Assembly (NCBI GenBank): GCA_026786145.1
Contig: JAJAYQ010000028.1
Location: 1-34,051, forward strand
DNA length: 34,051 bases
Reading direction: 5' to 3'
From: Spirochaetaceae bacterium
GTDB lineage: Bacteria > Actinomycetota > Actinomycetes > JACCUZ01
The notes under the pieces are model-generated. The model was not told the origin of the DNA. It saw only the letters and a program-made list of their open reading frames with translations, and made no database searches. Position 1 is the stretch's first letter; each line of letters begins with the position of its first letter. Of this stretch, positions 10,297 through 19,900 are shown in pieces. The translations under genes and the position numbers were made by a program.

Positions 10297-11322
10297 GTGC
10301 TGCCCCCGGTCATCGCGCGTCGCCTGCTGCTAGCCCCCGCGCTGGTCGTCCTGACCGTCCTGCTCCTGACCAGCCTGCCCGTCCTGCTGCTGGCCGCGGT
10401 CGCGCTCTCGACCGTGCTCCCGGGGCGCTGGCGGCTGCTGCGGATGCTCTGGATGACGATGCTCTACCTGCTGCTCGAGTCGGTCGGTCTGGTGGTGCTG
10501 TTCGTCCTGTGGGTCGCCAGCGGCTTCGGGTGGAAGATCCGATCGCCGCGGTTCCAGCTGGCGCACTACCGCCTCGTCCGGTTCTACCTACAGGTCCTGT
10601 ACTGGGAGTGCGAGCGGGTGCTGCACATCCGGGTGACCGTTGAGGGCCCGCCCCCCACCTCGTACGACGGGAAGCCGCTGCTCATCCTCAGCCGCCACGC
10701 CGGGCCGGGTGACTCGTTCCTGGTCGTGCACGCCCTGGTCAACTGGTACGCCCGCGAGCCGCGCATCGTTCTCAAGGACACCCTGCAGTGGGACCCCGCC
10801 ATCGACGTCGTGCTCAACCGGCTGCCGAACAGGTTCATCCGTCCCGATCCGGGGATCGCGGCCGACCAGGTCCTGCGACACATCGGCGAGCTCAGCCGCA
10901 ACCTCGACGAGAACGACGCGCTCGTGATCTTCCCCGAGGGCAGCAACTTCACCGAGCACCGGCGCAAGCGCGCGATCGAGCGGCTGCGCCGCCGGGGTCG
11001 CATCGACGACGCCGAGAAGGCCGAGCAGCTGCGGCACATGATGGCACCCAAACCGGGAGGCGTCCTCGCCGCGCTCACCGAGGCCGATGACGCCGACGTC
11101 GTCTTCGTCGCACACACCGGCGTCGAGCACATGACCACTGTCCTGGACGTGTGGCGCGAACTGCCCATGGACCGCGAGATCCAGATGCGCTGGTGGATCG
11201 TGCCGGCGGCCGACGTGCCTGCTGGCGCGAACGAGCGCGTCGACTGGCTCTTCCAGTGGTGGCGACGCATCGATGAGTGGGTCCACCAACACCAGGCCGA
11301 GCAGGTTGCCCGGGGGGCGTAA
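10297..11322 (+). CDS. Membrane 1-acylglycerol-3-phosphate acyltransferase-like protein
   Basis: 341-aa PlsC/LPLAT-family acyltransferase. Two hydrophobic N-terminal segments (about residues 6-40 and 48-75) would anchor it in the membrane. The catalytic HX4D motif is SRHAGPGDS (His134, Asp139). Motif III is IFPEGSNF (Phe212 to Gly215) in place of the common FPEGTR. These enzymes transfer an acyl chain to a lysophospholipid or related acceptor. GTG at 10297 is taken as the start; upstream the frame runs inside the patatin gene and is a shadow. The 4-bp gap to the patatin gene suggests translational coupling and a joint role in acyl-chain exchange, which is inference. Confidence 0.92.
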   Translation: MLPPVIARRLLLAPALVVLTVLLLTSLPVLLLAAVALSTVLPGRWRLLRMLWMTMLYLLLESVGLVVLFVLWVASGFGWKIRSPRFQLAHYRLVRFYLQVLYWECERVLHIRVTVEGPPPTSYDGKPLLILSRHAGPGDSFLVVHALVNWYAREPRIVLKDTLQWDPAIDVVLNRLPNRFIRPDPGIAADQVLRHIGELSRNLDENDALVIFPEGSNFTEHRRKRAIERLRRRGRIDDAEKAEQLRHMMAPKPGGVLAALTEADDADVVFVAHTGVEHMTTVLDVWRELPMDREIQMRWWIVPAADVPAGANERVDWLFQWWRRIDEWVHQHQAEQVARGA

Positions 11323-11351
11323 CCGGATCGCGCGGGCGCCGTTGAGCACAG

Positions 11352-11365
11352 GTGACCGCGGTCAC
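11352..11365. promoter_or_regulatory. CRP-like palindrome GTGACCGCGGTCAC
   Basis: A perfect 14-bp palindrome of form GTGA-N6-TCAC, followed by A. It matches the core of the CRP/FNR-family site TGTGA-N6-TCACA except for the outer base on the left. It lies 24 bp before the GTG of the broken carboxypeptidase gene. CRP sites before secreted-hydrolase genes are known in actinobacteria. Binding is not proven by sequence. Confidence 0.45.
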
Positions 11366-11388
11366 ACCCGCCGATCCCTGGATGACCT

Positions 11389-11978
11389 GTGCACTCCCTT
11401 CTCTCTCGTCGCTCTCGCGCCGCCGGCGCCGCTCTGGCTGCCGGGGCGCTCGCGCTGGGCGCCCCTGCGCAGCCTCAGTCACCTCCTGCCCGCTGCCCAG
11501 TGGCCGCGACTCTCACCGCACACTCGAGGACTACAAGGACGACCTGCGCGAGCTGGCCGCCATCAAGCCGGGCGTGGTCGAGCGCTTCGCCCTGCCCCAC
11601 ACGACGCTTGAGGGCCGCACGGTCTACGGCGTCGAGATCTCCGACGACGAGGTCTACTACAAGGAGGCGAACGGGTCGCTCACGAAGGTGGCCAGCTCGG
11701 GCAACTTCGTCGGGGAGAAGGAGCTCGCGACCCTGGACGCCCCGCAGGCCGGCACCTACGTCCTCCGGGTGATCAACTTCGCCTCGGTGTCGCCCGCATG
11801 GACGATGACGGCGGGGCTGTACGCCACCGAGGACCGGATCGTCGGCGACGGGCTGGTGGAGAACTGGCCGCTGACCTGCGAGCGGCCCGACGGGACCGTC
11901 CTGCAGACGGTTCCGGTCGTGGTCGACCGCGCCCAGCAGGTCAAGCCGGACCTGTCGGTCTGCCGCGAGCGGTTCTGA
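11389..11978 (+). pseudogene. Degraded M14-like zinc carboxypeptidase (secreted)
   Basis: Remains of a secreted peptidase in two frames. From the GTG at 11389 a clean signal peptide is read (basic VHSLLSRRSRAA, then Ala/Leu-rich, ending ALGAPAQ). About 30-40 codons on, the meaningful sequence continues in another frame as RTLEDYKDDLRELAAIKP and LPHTTLEGRTVYGVEIS, which resembles the start of M14 carboxypeptidases. After GVEIS the sequence jumps to what looks like a C-terminal beta domain (YYKEANGSLTKVASSGNF, GTYVLRVINFASVSPAW) and a tail with two Cys. No zinc-binding HxxE block or catalytic Glu region is present between them. So there is a frameshift near 11470-11500 and an apparent deletion of the catalytic core near 11640-11655. 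It could instead be a small expressed protein from another start (GTG 11352, 208 aa). The family assignment is from memory. Confidence 0.6.
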
Positions 11979-12021
11979 CGGCAGCGTCCCCGACCGGTCG
12001 TACGCCTGGCAGGGTGGCGGT

Positions 12022-12924
12022 GTGGACAGGGCTGATGTGCGCGGAGACGGTGACGGCTGGGTCGAGTGTGCCCAGGGGCACCGGCACTGGGGCCGCTTCG
12101 GGGCCGCCGGGCTCCTCCTGCAGCGCCCGCACCACCCCGACCGGACGACGCTCGAGGTGCTTCTCCAGCACCGCGCGACCTGGAGCCACCACGGCGACAC
12201 CTGGGGGCTGCTCGGCGGCGCCCGGCACAGCGACGAGTCCCACGTCGCGGCAGCCCTGCGCGAGGCTGCGGAGGAAGGCGGTCTGGACCCGGCCGCGGTG
12301 CGGGTGCACGGGCAGTACGACGACGCCCACGGCGCCTGGTCCTACGTCACCATCCTCGGCGGCACCGACCGGCAGACCGAGGTGAGGCCCACCGGCGGCG
12401 AGAGCATCGACGTCGAGTGGGTCCCGGTCGAGGAGGTCACCGGCCGTCCGCTGCATCCCGGCTTCGCCCGGACCTGGCCCCTGCTGCGCCGTGGGCTGCG
12501 TCCACTGCGAGTCGTGGTCGACGCCGCGAACGTGGTCGGCTCCCGGCCTGACGGCTGGTGGCGGGACCGGGCCGGGGCGGCGCGGCGGCTGCTCCAGTCG
12601 GTCGAGACCCGGGCAGCGGCGGGGCTGGGCGGCGGGGATCTGCCCGCAGGGCTCGACCTGCTGCCGCTGACCCGGCGGTGGCCGTCATGGGTCGTGGTGG
12701 TCGAAGGAGCAGCCCGGACGGCTGCCGACCAGCTCCTCGATGGCGTCGAGGTACGGGTGGCACACGGGTCGGGTGACGACGCCGTCGTGGAAGCGGTCCG
12801 GGATGCGGCGGCCGGACCCGTCCTGGCCGTGACAGCCGACCGGGCTCTGGCCGCGCGGTGCGGGGCGCTCGGGGCCACCGTGGTCGGCCCGCGGTGGCTC
12901 ACCCCACTGTTGGGCGAGGGCTGA
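12022..12924 (+). CDS. NUDIX hydrolase fused to NYN/PIN-like domain
   Basis: 300-aa two-domain protein. The N-terminal half is a NUDIX domain with a perfect Nudix box from Gly66 (G-x5-E-x7-R-E-A-A-E-E-G-G-L); such domains hydrolyse nucleoside diphosphates linked to another moiety. The C-terminal half (about 160-300) looks like an NYN/PIN-like nuclease domain, with LRVVVDAANVVGSRPDGWW (Asp167, Asn170), a central hydrophobic strand SWVVVVEG, an acidic GSGDDAVVEAV and a final LAVTADRALAARC. That pattern suggests metal-dependent RNase activity. The substrate of either half is unknown; coupling of nucleotide or RNA-cap clean-up with RNA cleavage is speculation. Start GTG 12022; CAGGGT 6 nt upstream is only a weak -10 candidate. 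It ends 6 bp from the convergent TIGR03086 gene. Confidence 0.82.
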   Translation: MDRADVRGDGDGWVECAQGHRHWGRFGAAGLLLQRPHHPDRTTLEVLLQHRATWSHHGDTWGLLGGARHSDESHVAAALREAAEEGGLDPAAVRVHGQYDDAHGAWSYVTILGGTDRQTEVRPTGGESIDVEWVPVEEVTGRPLHPGFARTWPLLRRGLRPLRVVVDAANVVGSRPDGWWRDRAGAARRLLQSVETRAAAGLGGGDLPAGLDLLPLTRRWPSWVVVVEGAARTAADQLLDGVEVRVAHGSGDDAVVEAVRDAAAGPVLAVTADRALAARCGALGATVVGPRWLTPLLGEG

Positions 12925-12930
12925 GCGGGC

Positions 12931-13500
12931 TCAGGTGCGACGACCCAGAAGTCCGAGCATCCGGGCCTGCAGGTCGGCATGGGCAGCGACCTGGACGGGT
13001 GGCCGGAACAAGCCGCTCTCCACGAACGCGTGGGGGTCCTTCTCGCGCTGGGTGTGGATACGCCGGACCAGCTCGGGGTCCAGCCGCTCGTCGGCCACGA
13101 TGGCGCGCGCGAGGTCCCAGGCGTGCACGGTCGCGTCGACGGTCATCTCCCAGAGGTAGTCCCGCGCGCCCATCTCGCCGGAGGACACCGAGACGGTTCG
13201 GTCCAGCGCCCCGTCGACCGCGAACGCCTCACGTGCCGCCCCAGCGGACTCGCGCCACGCCGCCTTCGGGTCGTCGCCGAGCGGGTCGCCCGCGAAGCGG
13301 TCGCCTGCGTCGGACACCGTGCCGCCGGACAGCAGGTAGGGAGCCCAGCGGGCCTCGTCGACCATGTGGGCCACCAGCGTGCGGACGTCCCACTCGGTGC
13401 ACGGCGTCGGGTCCGACCACTGCGCGTCCCCGACCAGCTCGACCCTGCTGCTGAACTCCGTCAGCGCGTGGGTGAACTGCTCGATCAACGTCGTGGTCAT
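12931..13500 (-). CDS. TIGR03086-family metal-binding protein (DinB/MDMPI-like)
   Basis: 189-aa protein of the actinobacterial TIGR03086 family, related to the N-terminal domain of mycothiol-dependent maleylpyruvate isomerase and to DinB. Typical features are TPCTEWDVRTLVAHMVDE with the first metal-ligand His and TVDATVHAWDLARAI with the HxxD pair. These proteins probably use a metal ion and mycothiol or another small thiol, but their reactions are mostly unknown. GAGG a few nt before the ATG at 13500 supports this start. A much longer open frame up to 13974 is a shadow of the DUF456 gene. It shares a 28-bp divergent start region with DUF456. Confidence 0.88.
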   Translation of the reverse strand: MTTTLIEQFTHALTEFSSRVELVGDAQWSDPTPCTEWDVRTLVAHMVDEARWAPYLLSGGTVSDAGDRFAGDPLGDDPKAAWRESAGAAREAFAVDGALDRTVSVSSGEMGARDYLWEMTVDATVHAWDLARAIVADERLDPELVRRIHTQREKDPHAFVESGLFRPPVQVAAHADLQARMLGLLGRRT

Positions 13501-13515
13501 CACCTCACCCTCCCA

Positions 13516-13521
13516 TAGGCT
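13516..13521 (+). promoter_or_regulatory. Leaderless -10 box, TAGGCT
   Basis: TAGGCT is followed by 7 nt and then the GTG at 13529. There is no Shine-Dalgarno between them. It fits a leaderless start for the DUF456 gene. Confidence 0.6.
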
Positions 13522-13528
13522 GCGCGTC

Positions 13529-14011
13529 GTGTCCGTGGAGGGTGAGCTGCTGGTCCTGCTCGTCATGGCCGCGGGACTGGTCGGGATTGTCGTGCCCGTT
13601 CTGCCCGGACTGCTGCTCATCTGGGGCGCCGGGATCTTCTGGGCATGGGCCGACGGCGGCGGGGCTCGCTGGGCGGTGGCCGCGCTCCTGACGCTGCTCC
13701 TCGTGGGCGGCTCGGTCGCCAAGTACACACTTCCCGCCCGCTCCGCCTCCGGCGCCGGGGCACCCCGGCGCACGCTCGTGCTCGGCGCTCTGGGAGCTGT
13801 CGCCGGTTTCTTCGTGATCCCGGTGGCGGGCCTCCTGGTGGGAGGGGTGGCTGCGGTGTTCCTCGCCGAATGGCAGCGCCTCGGCGAGCCGGCACCGGCC
13901 TGGCGTTCCACCCGTGCTGTGCTCGTCGGGGTGGGCATCGGGCTACTGGTCGAGCTCGCGACCGGCGTACTCATGATCTGGCTGTGGGTGATCGCGGCCG
14001 TGCTCGGCTAA
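13529..14011 (+). CDS. DUF456 membrane protein
   Basis: 160-aa integral membrane protein. It begins with the typical DUF456 pattern AGLVGIVVPVLPGLLLIW and has about four hydrophobic segments with a small soluble loop (LAEWQRLGEPAPAWRST). It ends in a long hydrophobic helix (MIWLWVIAAVLG). The function of DUF456 is unknown. GTG 13529 is chosen because it lies 7 nt after a good -10 box and gives the expected N-terminus. An open frame from 13364 lies inside the divergent gene and is not credible. Confidence 0.88.
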   Translation: MSVEGELLVLLVMAAGLVGIVVPVLPGLLLIWGAGIFWAWADGGGARWAVAALLTLLLVGGSVAKYTLPARSASGAGAPRRTLVLGALGAVAGFFVIPVAGLLVGGVAAVFLAEWQRLGEPAPAWRSTRAVLVGVGIGLLVELATGVLMIWLWVIAAVLG

Positions 14012-14039
14012 GGGCACTCAGCCCCTCGAAGCGGACTGC

Positions 14040-15476
14040 TCAGGCCCCGGTGGCGGCGAACGCCGCAGCGTCACCGATGCGGTGGACCCGCATGGCGTTG
14101 GTGGACCCCGCCGCGCCCGGCGGGCTGCCGGCCACGATGACTACCAGGTCGCCAGGCGTCACCCGTCCCGCACCGAGCAGGAGCTGCTCGACCTGTCGCA
14201 CCATCTCGTCGGTCGTCCGGACGAAGGGGGTCAGGAAGGTCTCGACCCCCCACACCAGGGACAGCTGGCTACGCACGGCCTGCTCGGGGGTGAAGGCCAC
14301 GAGCGGGATGGGCGAACGCAGCCGGGCCAGTCGCCGGGCCGAGTCGCCGCTCTGGGTGAAGGCCACCAGGAAGCGCGCTCCGAGGAGGTCACCCACCTCC
14401 GCGGCCGCCCGGGTGATGGCACCGCCCTTGGTGCGTGGCCGGCCCTCGAGGGCCGGGATGGACGAGAGCGCGTTGTCCTCCATCTTGATGATGATTCGAG
14501 CCATCGTCTGCACAGCGACGATCGGGAAAGCACCCACGCTGGTCTCGCCCGAGAGCATCAGCGCGTCCGCGCCGTCGAGCACCGCGTTCGCCACGTCGGA
14601 CGCCTCGGCGCGGGTCGGGCGGGAGGACTCGATCATCGACTCGAGCATCTGCGTCGCGACGATCACCGGCTTCGCCGCCCGCCGGGCCAGGGTGATTGCC
14701 CGGGTCTGCACGAGCGGCACGTCCTCGAGCGGGAGCTCCACACCGAGGTCACCGCGGGCCACCATGATGCCGTCGAAGGCGTCCACGATCTCGCTGAGGT
14801 TGTCCACCGCCTGCGGCTTCTCGATCTTCGCGAGCACCGGCAGGTGGATGCCCTCCTCGTCCATGATGGCCCGAACGTCCTTCATGTCCTCCGCGCTGCG
14901 GACGAAGGACAGCGCGATGAGGTCGGCCCGCAGGTGCAGCGCCCACCGCAGGTCCTCGATGTCCTTCTCCGACAGGGCCGGGACGCTGACTGCGACGCCG
15001 GGCAGGTTGATGCCCTTGTTGTCGGACACCTTCCCGCCCTCGACCACCCGGGTGACGACGCGCGGGCCCTCGACCCGGACGCACTCGAGAGCCACCTTCC
15101 CGTCGTCGATCAGCAGCCGGTCCCCCGGTGACACGTCGCCGGGCAGCCCGGCGTACGTCGTGCTGACCTCGTGCTCGTCGCCGGGAACGTCCTCCGTCGT
15201 GATGGTGAACTCGGCACCGTTCTCCAGCCGGACGGGACCTGAGGCGAAGGTCCCCACCCGGATCTTGGGACCCTGCAGGTCCACGAGGACGGCGACCCCG
15301 CGCTTGCTCTCGTCGGAGGCCCGGCGGACCAGCTTGTAGACCGCTTCGTGATCGGCGTAGGTGCCGTGGCTGAGGTTGAGCCGGGCCACGTCCATGCCGG
15401 CGGCGACGAGGGCCCCCAGCTGCTCCTCGCTGGATGTGGCGGGACCGAGGGTGCAGACGATCTTGGCGCGGCGCAC
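14040..15476 (-). CDS. pyk: Pyruvate kinase
   Basis: 478-aa glycolytic enzyme converting phosphoenolpyruvate and ADP to pyruvate and ATP in the cytoplasm. It contains the N-terminal [20 protein letters not shown], the beta-barrel [10 protein letters not shown], and the signature [11 protein letters not shown] with the active-site Lys217. Further motifs are [17 protein letters not shown] and [20 protein letters not shown], then the MLSGETSVG region. The C-terminal domain is complete. The length is normal for bacterial Pyk. It starts with GTG at 15476, only 6 nt after a TAGGCT box, so it is probably transcribed from its own leaderless promoter even though gltD ends 25 bp upstream on the same strand. 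Confidence 0.98.
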   Translation of the reverse strand: MRRAKIVCTLGPATSSEEQLGALVAAGMDVARLNLSHGTYADHEAVYKLVRRASDESKRGVAVLVDLQGPKIRVGTFASGPVRLENGAEFTITTEDVPGDEHEVSTTYAGLPGDVSPGDRLLIDDGKVALECVRVEGPRVVTRVVEGGKVSDNKGINLPGVAVSVPALSEKDIEDLRWALHLRADLIALSFVRSAEDMKDVRAIMDEEGIHLPVLAKIEKPQAVDNLSEIVDAFDGIMVARGDLGVELPLEDVPLVQTRAITLARRAAKPVIVATQMLESMIESSRPTRAEASDVANAVLDGADALMLSGETSVGAFPIVAVQTMARIIIKMEDNALSSIPALEGRPRTKGGAITRAAAEVGDLLGARFLVAFTQSGDSARRLARLRSPIPLVAFTPEQAVRSQLSLVWGVETFLTPFVRTTDEMVRQVEQLLLGAGRVTPGDLVVIVAGSPPGAAGSTNAMRVHRIGDAAAFAATGA

Positions 15477-15482
15477 CCCCCG

Positions 15483-15488
15483 AGCCTA
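15483..15488 (-). promoter_or_regulatory. Leaderless -10 box for pyk
   Basis: On the minus strand TAGGCT is followed by CGGGGG (6 nt) and the GTG start of pyk at 15476. It lies in the 25-bp gap after gltD. This gives pyk a promoter independent of gltBD. Confidence 0.6.
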
Positions 15489-15501
15489 AGGGTCCGAGCC
15501 T

Positions 15502-16974
15502 TCAGACCATGAGCGGCCGCGCGGTGGGTGAGATGGGCCGCGGCAGCACCGAGCCGTTCCCGCCGAGCCAGGCGTCCACCCCGGCCGCTGCCGACCGTCC
15601 CTCGGCGATCGCCCAGACGATCAGCGACTGGCCCCGTCCCGCGTCACCGGCCACGAACACCCCCGGCACCGATGTCATGAAGCTCTCGTCGCGGGCGATG
15701 TTGCCGCGCGGGTCCAGCTCGACGCCGAGCTGCTCGAGGATCCCGGAGGGCTCCGGGCCGGTGAAACCCATCGCGAGCAGCACGAGCTGGGCAGGGATCT
15801 CGCGCGCTGTGCCCTCCACCGGCTGGAACCTGCCCTGCGCGTTGGTCACCTCGACGAGCTCCAGCGCACGTACGCCTCCGGAGTCGTTCCTGAGGAACCT
15901 GTTCGTGCTGACGGCGTAGACGCGTTCCCCGCCCTCCTCGTGCGCGCTGGACGTCCGGTAGACCAGCGGCCAGGTCGGCCAGGGGGTGGTCGCCGGCCGC
16001 TCGTCGGAGGGCCGCGGCAGGATCTCCAGCTGGGTCACCGATGCGGCGCCCTGCCGGTGGGCGGTGCCCAGGCAGTCAGCGCCCGTGTCGCCGCCGCCGA
16101 TGATGACGACATGCTTTCCCGCGGCGCTCACCGGCACGTCGTACGCCGGGTCGTGAGCCGCCCGGTTGGCGTGCGGGAGGTACTCCATCGCCTGCAGCAC
16201 CCCGGACAGGTCCCGACCGGGCATCGGCAGGTCTCGCGCGGCGGTCGCGCCCACCGCGAGGACGACGGCGTCGTAGCGGGCTCGCAGCGCCGTCGCGTCG
16301 ATGTCGGTCCCCACGTCGACCCCGGGCCTGAAGCGGGTCCCCTCTGCGGCCATCTGCTCGAGCCGCCGGTCGAGGTGTCGCTTCTCCATCTTGAACTCGG
16401 GGATGCCGTAACGCAGGAGGCCTCCGATGGCGTCGGCCCGCTCGAGGACGGCCACGGTGTGGCCGGCTCGGGTCAGCTGTTGGGCGGCGGCGAGACCGGC
16501 CGGTCCGGACCCGACGACGGCGACGGTCTTGCCGGACAGCCGCCCGGGAGGGGCCGGGGGGACCCATCCCTCGTCCCACGCCCGGTCGATGATCGAGACC
16601 TCGACCTGCTTGATCGTGACCGGCCCGCCGTAGGCCTGCGGGTCGATGCCGAGGACGCACGAGCTCTCGCACGGCGCGGGGCAGAGGCGACCGGTGAACT
16701 CCGGGAAGTTGTTGGTCGCGTGCAGCCGCTCGGTGGCGACCTGCCAGTCGTCGCGCCAGACCAGGTCGTTCCACTCGGGGATGAGGTTGCCGAGCGGGCA
16801 GGCGTCATGGCAGAACGGGATGCCGCAGTCCATGCAGCGGCCGGCCTGGGTCTGGGCCTGGCCGGCGGCTTGCTGCTCGTAGACCTCGCGCCAGTCCGAG
16901 ATGCGCACGTCGACCGCTCGACGGGGCGGCAGCTCGCGCCGGGGAGTGGTGATGAAGCCCTTGGGGTCAGCCAC
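15502..16974 (-). CDS. gltD: Glutamate synthase small subunit
   Basis: 490-aa beta subunit of NADPH-dependent glutamate synthase. It passes electrons from NADPH through FAD and iron-sulfur clusters to the large subunit. Cysteine clusters are in [18 protein letters not shown] and [10 protein letters not shown] (4Fe-4S). FAD binding is shown by [19 protein letters not shown] binding by [16 protein letters not shown], and the C-terminal FAD contact by [19 protein letters not shown]. Start GTG at 16974 ([10 protein letters not shown]) overlaps the end of gltB by 8 bp, so the two subunits are translationally coupled. A longer frame to 17130 lies inside gltB and is rejected. Confidence 0.98.
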   Translation of the reverse strand: MADPKGFITTPRRELPPRRAVDVRISDWREVYEQQAAGQAQTQAGRCMDCGIPFCHDACPLGNLIPEWNDLVWRDDWQVATERLHATNNFPEFTGRLCPAPCESSCVLGIDPQAYGGPVTIKQVEVSIIDRAWDEGWVPPAPPGRLSGKTVAVVGSGPAGLAAAQQLTRAGHTVAVLERADAIGGLLRYGIPEFKMEKRHLDRRLEQMAAEGTRFRPGVDVGTDIDATALRARYDAVVLAVGATAARDLPMPGRDLSGVLQAMEYLPHANRAAHDPAYDVPVSAAGKHVVIIGGGDTGADCLGTAHRQGAASVTQLEILPRPSDERPATTPWPTWPLVYRTSSAHEEGGERVYAVSTNRFLRNDSGGVRALELVEVTNAQGRFQPVEGTAREIPAQLVLLAMGFTGPEPSGILEQLGVELDPRGNIARDESFMTSVPGVFVAGDAGRGQSLIVWAIAEGRSAAAGVDAWLGGNGSVLPRPISPTARPLMV

Positions 16975-19900
16975 GGGACGCCTCCATGATCGCTTGCAGT
17001 GTCTCCGGGCTGTCCTCGTCGAACCCGGCCTCCAGGGCGCCGGCGCGCGCCCGCAGCACGTTCTTGTAGTCCCGCGGCATGACCTTGGTGAAGCGCAGCG
17101 TGGCCCCGGCCCAGTCCTGGACCAGCCCACGTGCGACCGCCGAACCGGTCAGCTCCGCATGGCGCCCGAGCAGGTGACGCAGCAGGCCCACGTCCTCCGC
17201 GTCGAGCTCCTCGAGATCGACCATGTCCGCGTTGACCCGGACCGGGTTCAGGTCCAGGACGTAGGCGGTGCCCCCCGACATGCCGGCCGCGACGTTGCGC
17301 CCCGTCGCACCGAGGATGACCACCGTCCCTCCGGTCATGTACTCGCAGGCGTGGTCCCCCACGCCCTCGACCACAGCCGTCGCACCTGAGTTGCGGACCG
17401 CGAAGCGCTCCCCCACCATGCCCCGGACGAAGGCCTCGCCCGCGGTCGCCCCGTAGAGCAGGACGTTCCCGGCGACGACGTTGCGCTCGGCCACCAGGGA
17501 TGCTCCCGGAGCCGGCCGCAGGACCAGCCGTCCCCCGGAGAGCCCCTTGCCGACGTAGTCGTTGGCGTCACCGAGGAGCCGGAGCGTGATGCCCCGCGGG
17601 AGGAACGCGCCGAACGACTGGCCGGCTGACCCGGTCAGGGTGATGTCGATGGTGCTGTCGGGCAGCCCCTGACCGCCGTACCGTCGGGTCACCTCGGCGC
17701 CGAGCATGGTCCCGACGGTGCGGTTGACGTTGCGGACCGGGAGCGCGAAGGACACCGGGTGGCCGTGGTCGAGGGCGTCGGCGGCGCGCAGGATCAGCTC
17801 GTTGTCCAGTGCCTTCTCCAGGCCGTGGTCCTGTGCTGCGACCCGGCGGCGCGCCGTGCCAGCGGGGAGATCGGGAACGTGCAGGATCGGCGCGAGGTCC
17901 AGCCCCTTGGCCTTCCAGTGCTCGACAGCACGGGACACGTCGAGGGATTCGGCCTGGCCGATCGCCTCGTCGAGCGTACGGAAGCCGAGAACGGCCAGAT
18001 GCTCGCGGACCTCCTCCGCGATGTAGGTGAAGAAGGTCTCCACGAACTCCGGCTTGCCGCTGAAGTTCTTGCGCAGCTCGGGGTTCTGCGTCGCGACGCC
18101 GACGGGACAGGTGTCGAGGTGGCAGACCCGCATCATGATGCAGCCACTGACGACCAGCGGCGCGGTGGCGAAGCCGTACTCCTCCGCGCCCAGGAGGGCC
18201 GCGATGACGACGTCCCGCCCCGTCTTGAGCTGCCCGTCGGTCTGCACCACGATGCGGTCGCGCAGCCCGTTGAGCAGCAGCGTCTGCTGCGTCTCGGCCA
18301 GGCCGAGTTCCCACGGAGCGCCGGCGTGCTTGAGGCTGGTCAGCGGGGACGCGCCGGTCCCCCCGTCGTGGCCGGAGATGAGAACGACGTCGGCGTGCGC
18401 CTTGCTCACCCCGGCGGCGACCGTGCCCACCCCGACCTCGGCGACGAGCTTGACGTGCACCCGTGCCCGGTCGTTGGCGTTCTTGAGGTCATGGATGAGC
18501 TGGGCGAGGTCCTCGATCGAGTAGATGTCGTGGTGGGGCGGCGGGGAGATGAGACCGACGCCGGGGGTGGAGTACCGGGTCTTGGCGATCCACGGGTAGA
18601 CCTTGTGTCCCGGGAGCTGGCCACCCTCGCCGGGCTTGGCGCCCTGGGCCATCTTGATCTGCAGGTCGTCGGCGTTGACCAGGTACTCGCTGGTGACCCC
18701 GAAGCGGCCGCTGGCGACCTGCTTGACCGCCGAGCGCCGTTCGTCGTAGAGCCGCTCGGAGTCCTCGCCGCCCTCACCGGTGTTCGACTTCCCGCCGAGT
18801 CGGTTCATGGCGACGGCCAGCGTCTCGTGGGCCTCTTTCGAGATCGAGCCGTAGGACATGGCGCCGGTCGAGAACCTCCTGACGATGGACTCGACGGGCT
18901 CGACCTCCTCGAGCGGGACGGCGGGCCGGTGGTCGTCCTTGAAGCGGAACAGCCCGCGCAGCGTCATCAGCCGCTCGGACTGGGTGTCCACGGCCGAGGT
19001 GTACTGCTTGAACACGTCGTAGCGCCGCGCGCGGGTCGCGTGCTGGAGCCGGAACACCGTCTCGGGGTTGAACAGGTGCAGCTCGCCCTCGCGCCGCCAC
19101 TGGTACTCGCCACCGACGTCGAGGGTGCGGTGGGTGGGCTGGGCGCCCCCCGGCGGGTAGGCGAGGGAGTGCCGGCGGGCGACCTCCTCCGCGAGGACGT
19201 CCAGGCCGATCCCCCCGAGCTTGGAGGAGGTCCCCGTGAAGTAGCGGTCGACCATCTCCTGCTCGAGACCGACCGCCTCGAAGACCTGGGCACCGTGGTA
19301 GGACGCGACCGTCGAGATGCCCATCTTGGACATCACCTTCAGCACGCCCTTGCCGAGCGCCTTGATGAGGTTCCGCACAGCCTGGTCGGGAGCGACGTCC
19401 GCGACCAGCCCGTGGATGGCCAGGTCCTCGACGGTCTCCATCGCCAGGTACGGGTTGACGGCGGAGGCGCCGTAGCCGACGAGGAGGGCCACGTGGTGCA
19501 CCTCGCGGACGTCCCCGGCCTCCACGACGAGCCCGACCTGGGTCCGGGTTCCGGCGCGGATCAGGTGGTGGTGCACGGCGCTGGTCAGCAGCAGCGACGG
19601 GATGGGGGCCCACTGGGCGTCGGAGTCGCGGTCGGTGAGCACGATGAACCGGGCTCCGCGGTCCACCGCGGCCGTGACCTCGCCGAAGATCTCCTCGAGC
19701 CGCTCGCGCAGCGCGGTGCCGCCACCGCTGACGCGGTAGAGCCCGCTGATGCGTGTGGCGTCGAAACCGGGCAGGTCGCCGTCGCGGTTGATGTGCTGGA
19801 TCTTCGCCAGCTCGTCGTTGTCGATGACCGGGAAGTCGAGGACGACCTGGCGGCAGTGGGCGGGGGTGGCGGTGAGCAGGTTCTGGTCCGGCCCGATGGC

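Noticed and set aside
12921-12934. CTGAG-CGGG-CTCAG hairpin between convergent genes
   Set aside because: Only 5 bp of stem and no T-run on either strand. The arms are mainly the two overlapping stop-codon contexts (TGA on each strand), so chance is enough.
14012-14024. GGGC-ACTCA-GCCC hairpin after the DUF456 gene
   Set aside because: 4-bp stem without a T-run; too weak to call a terminator.
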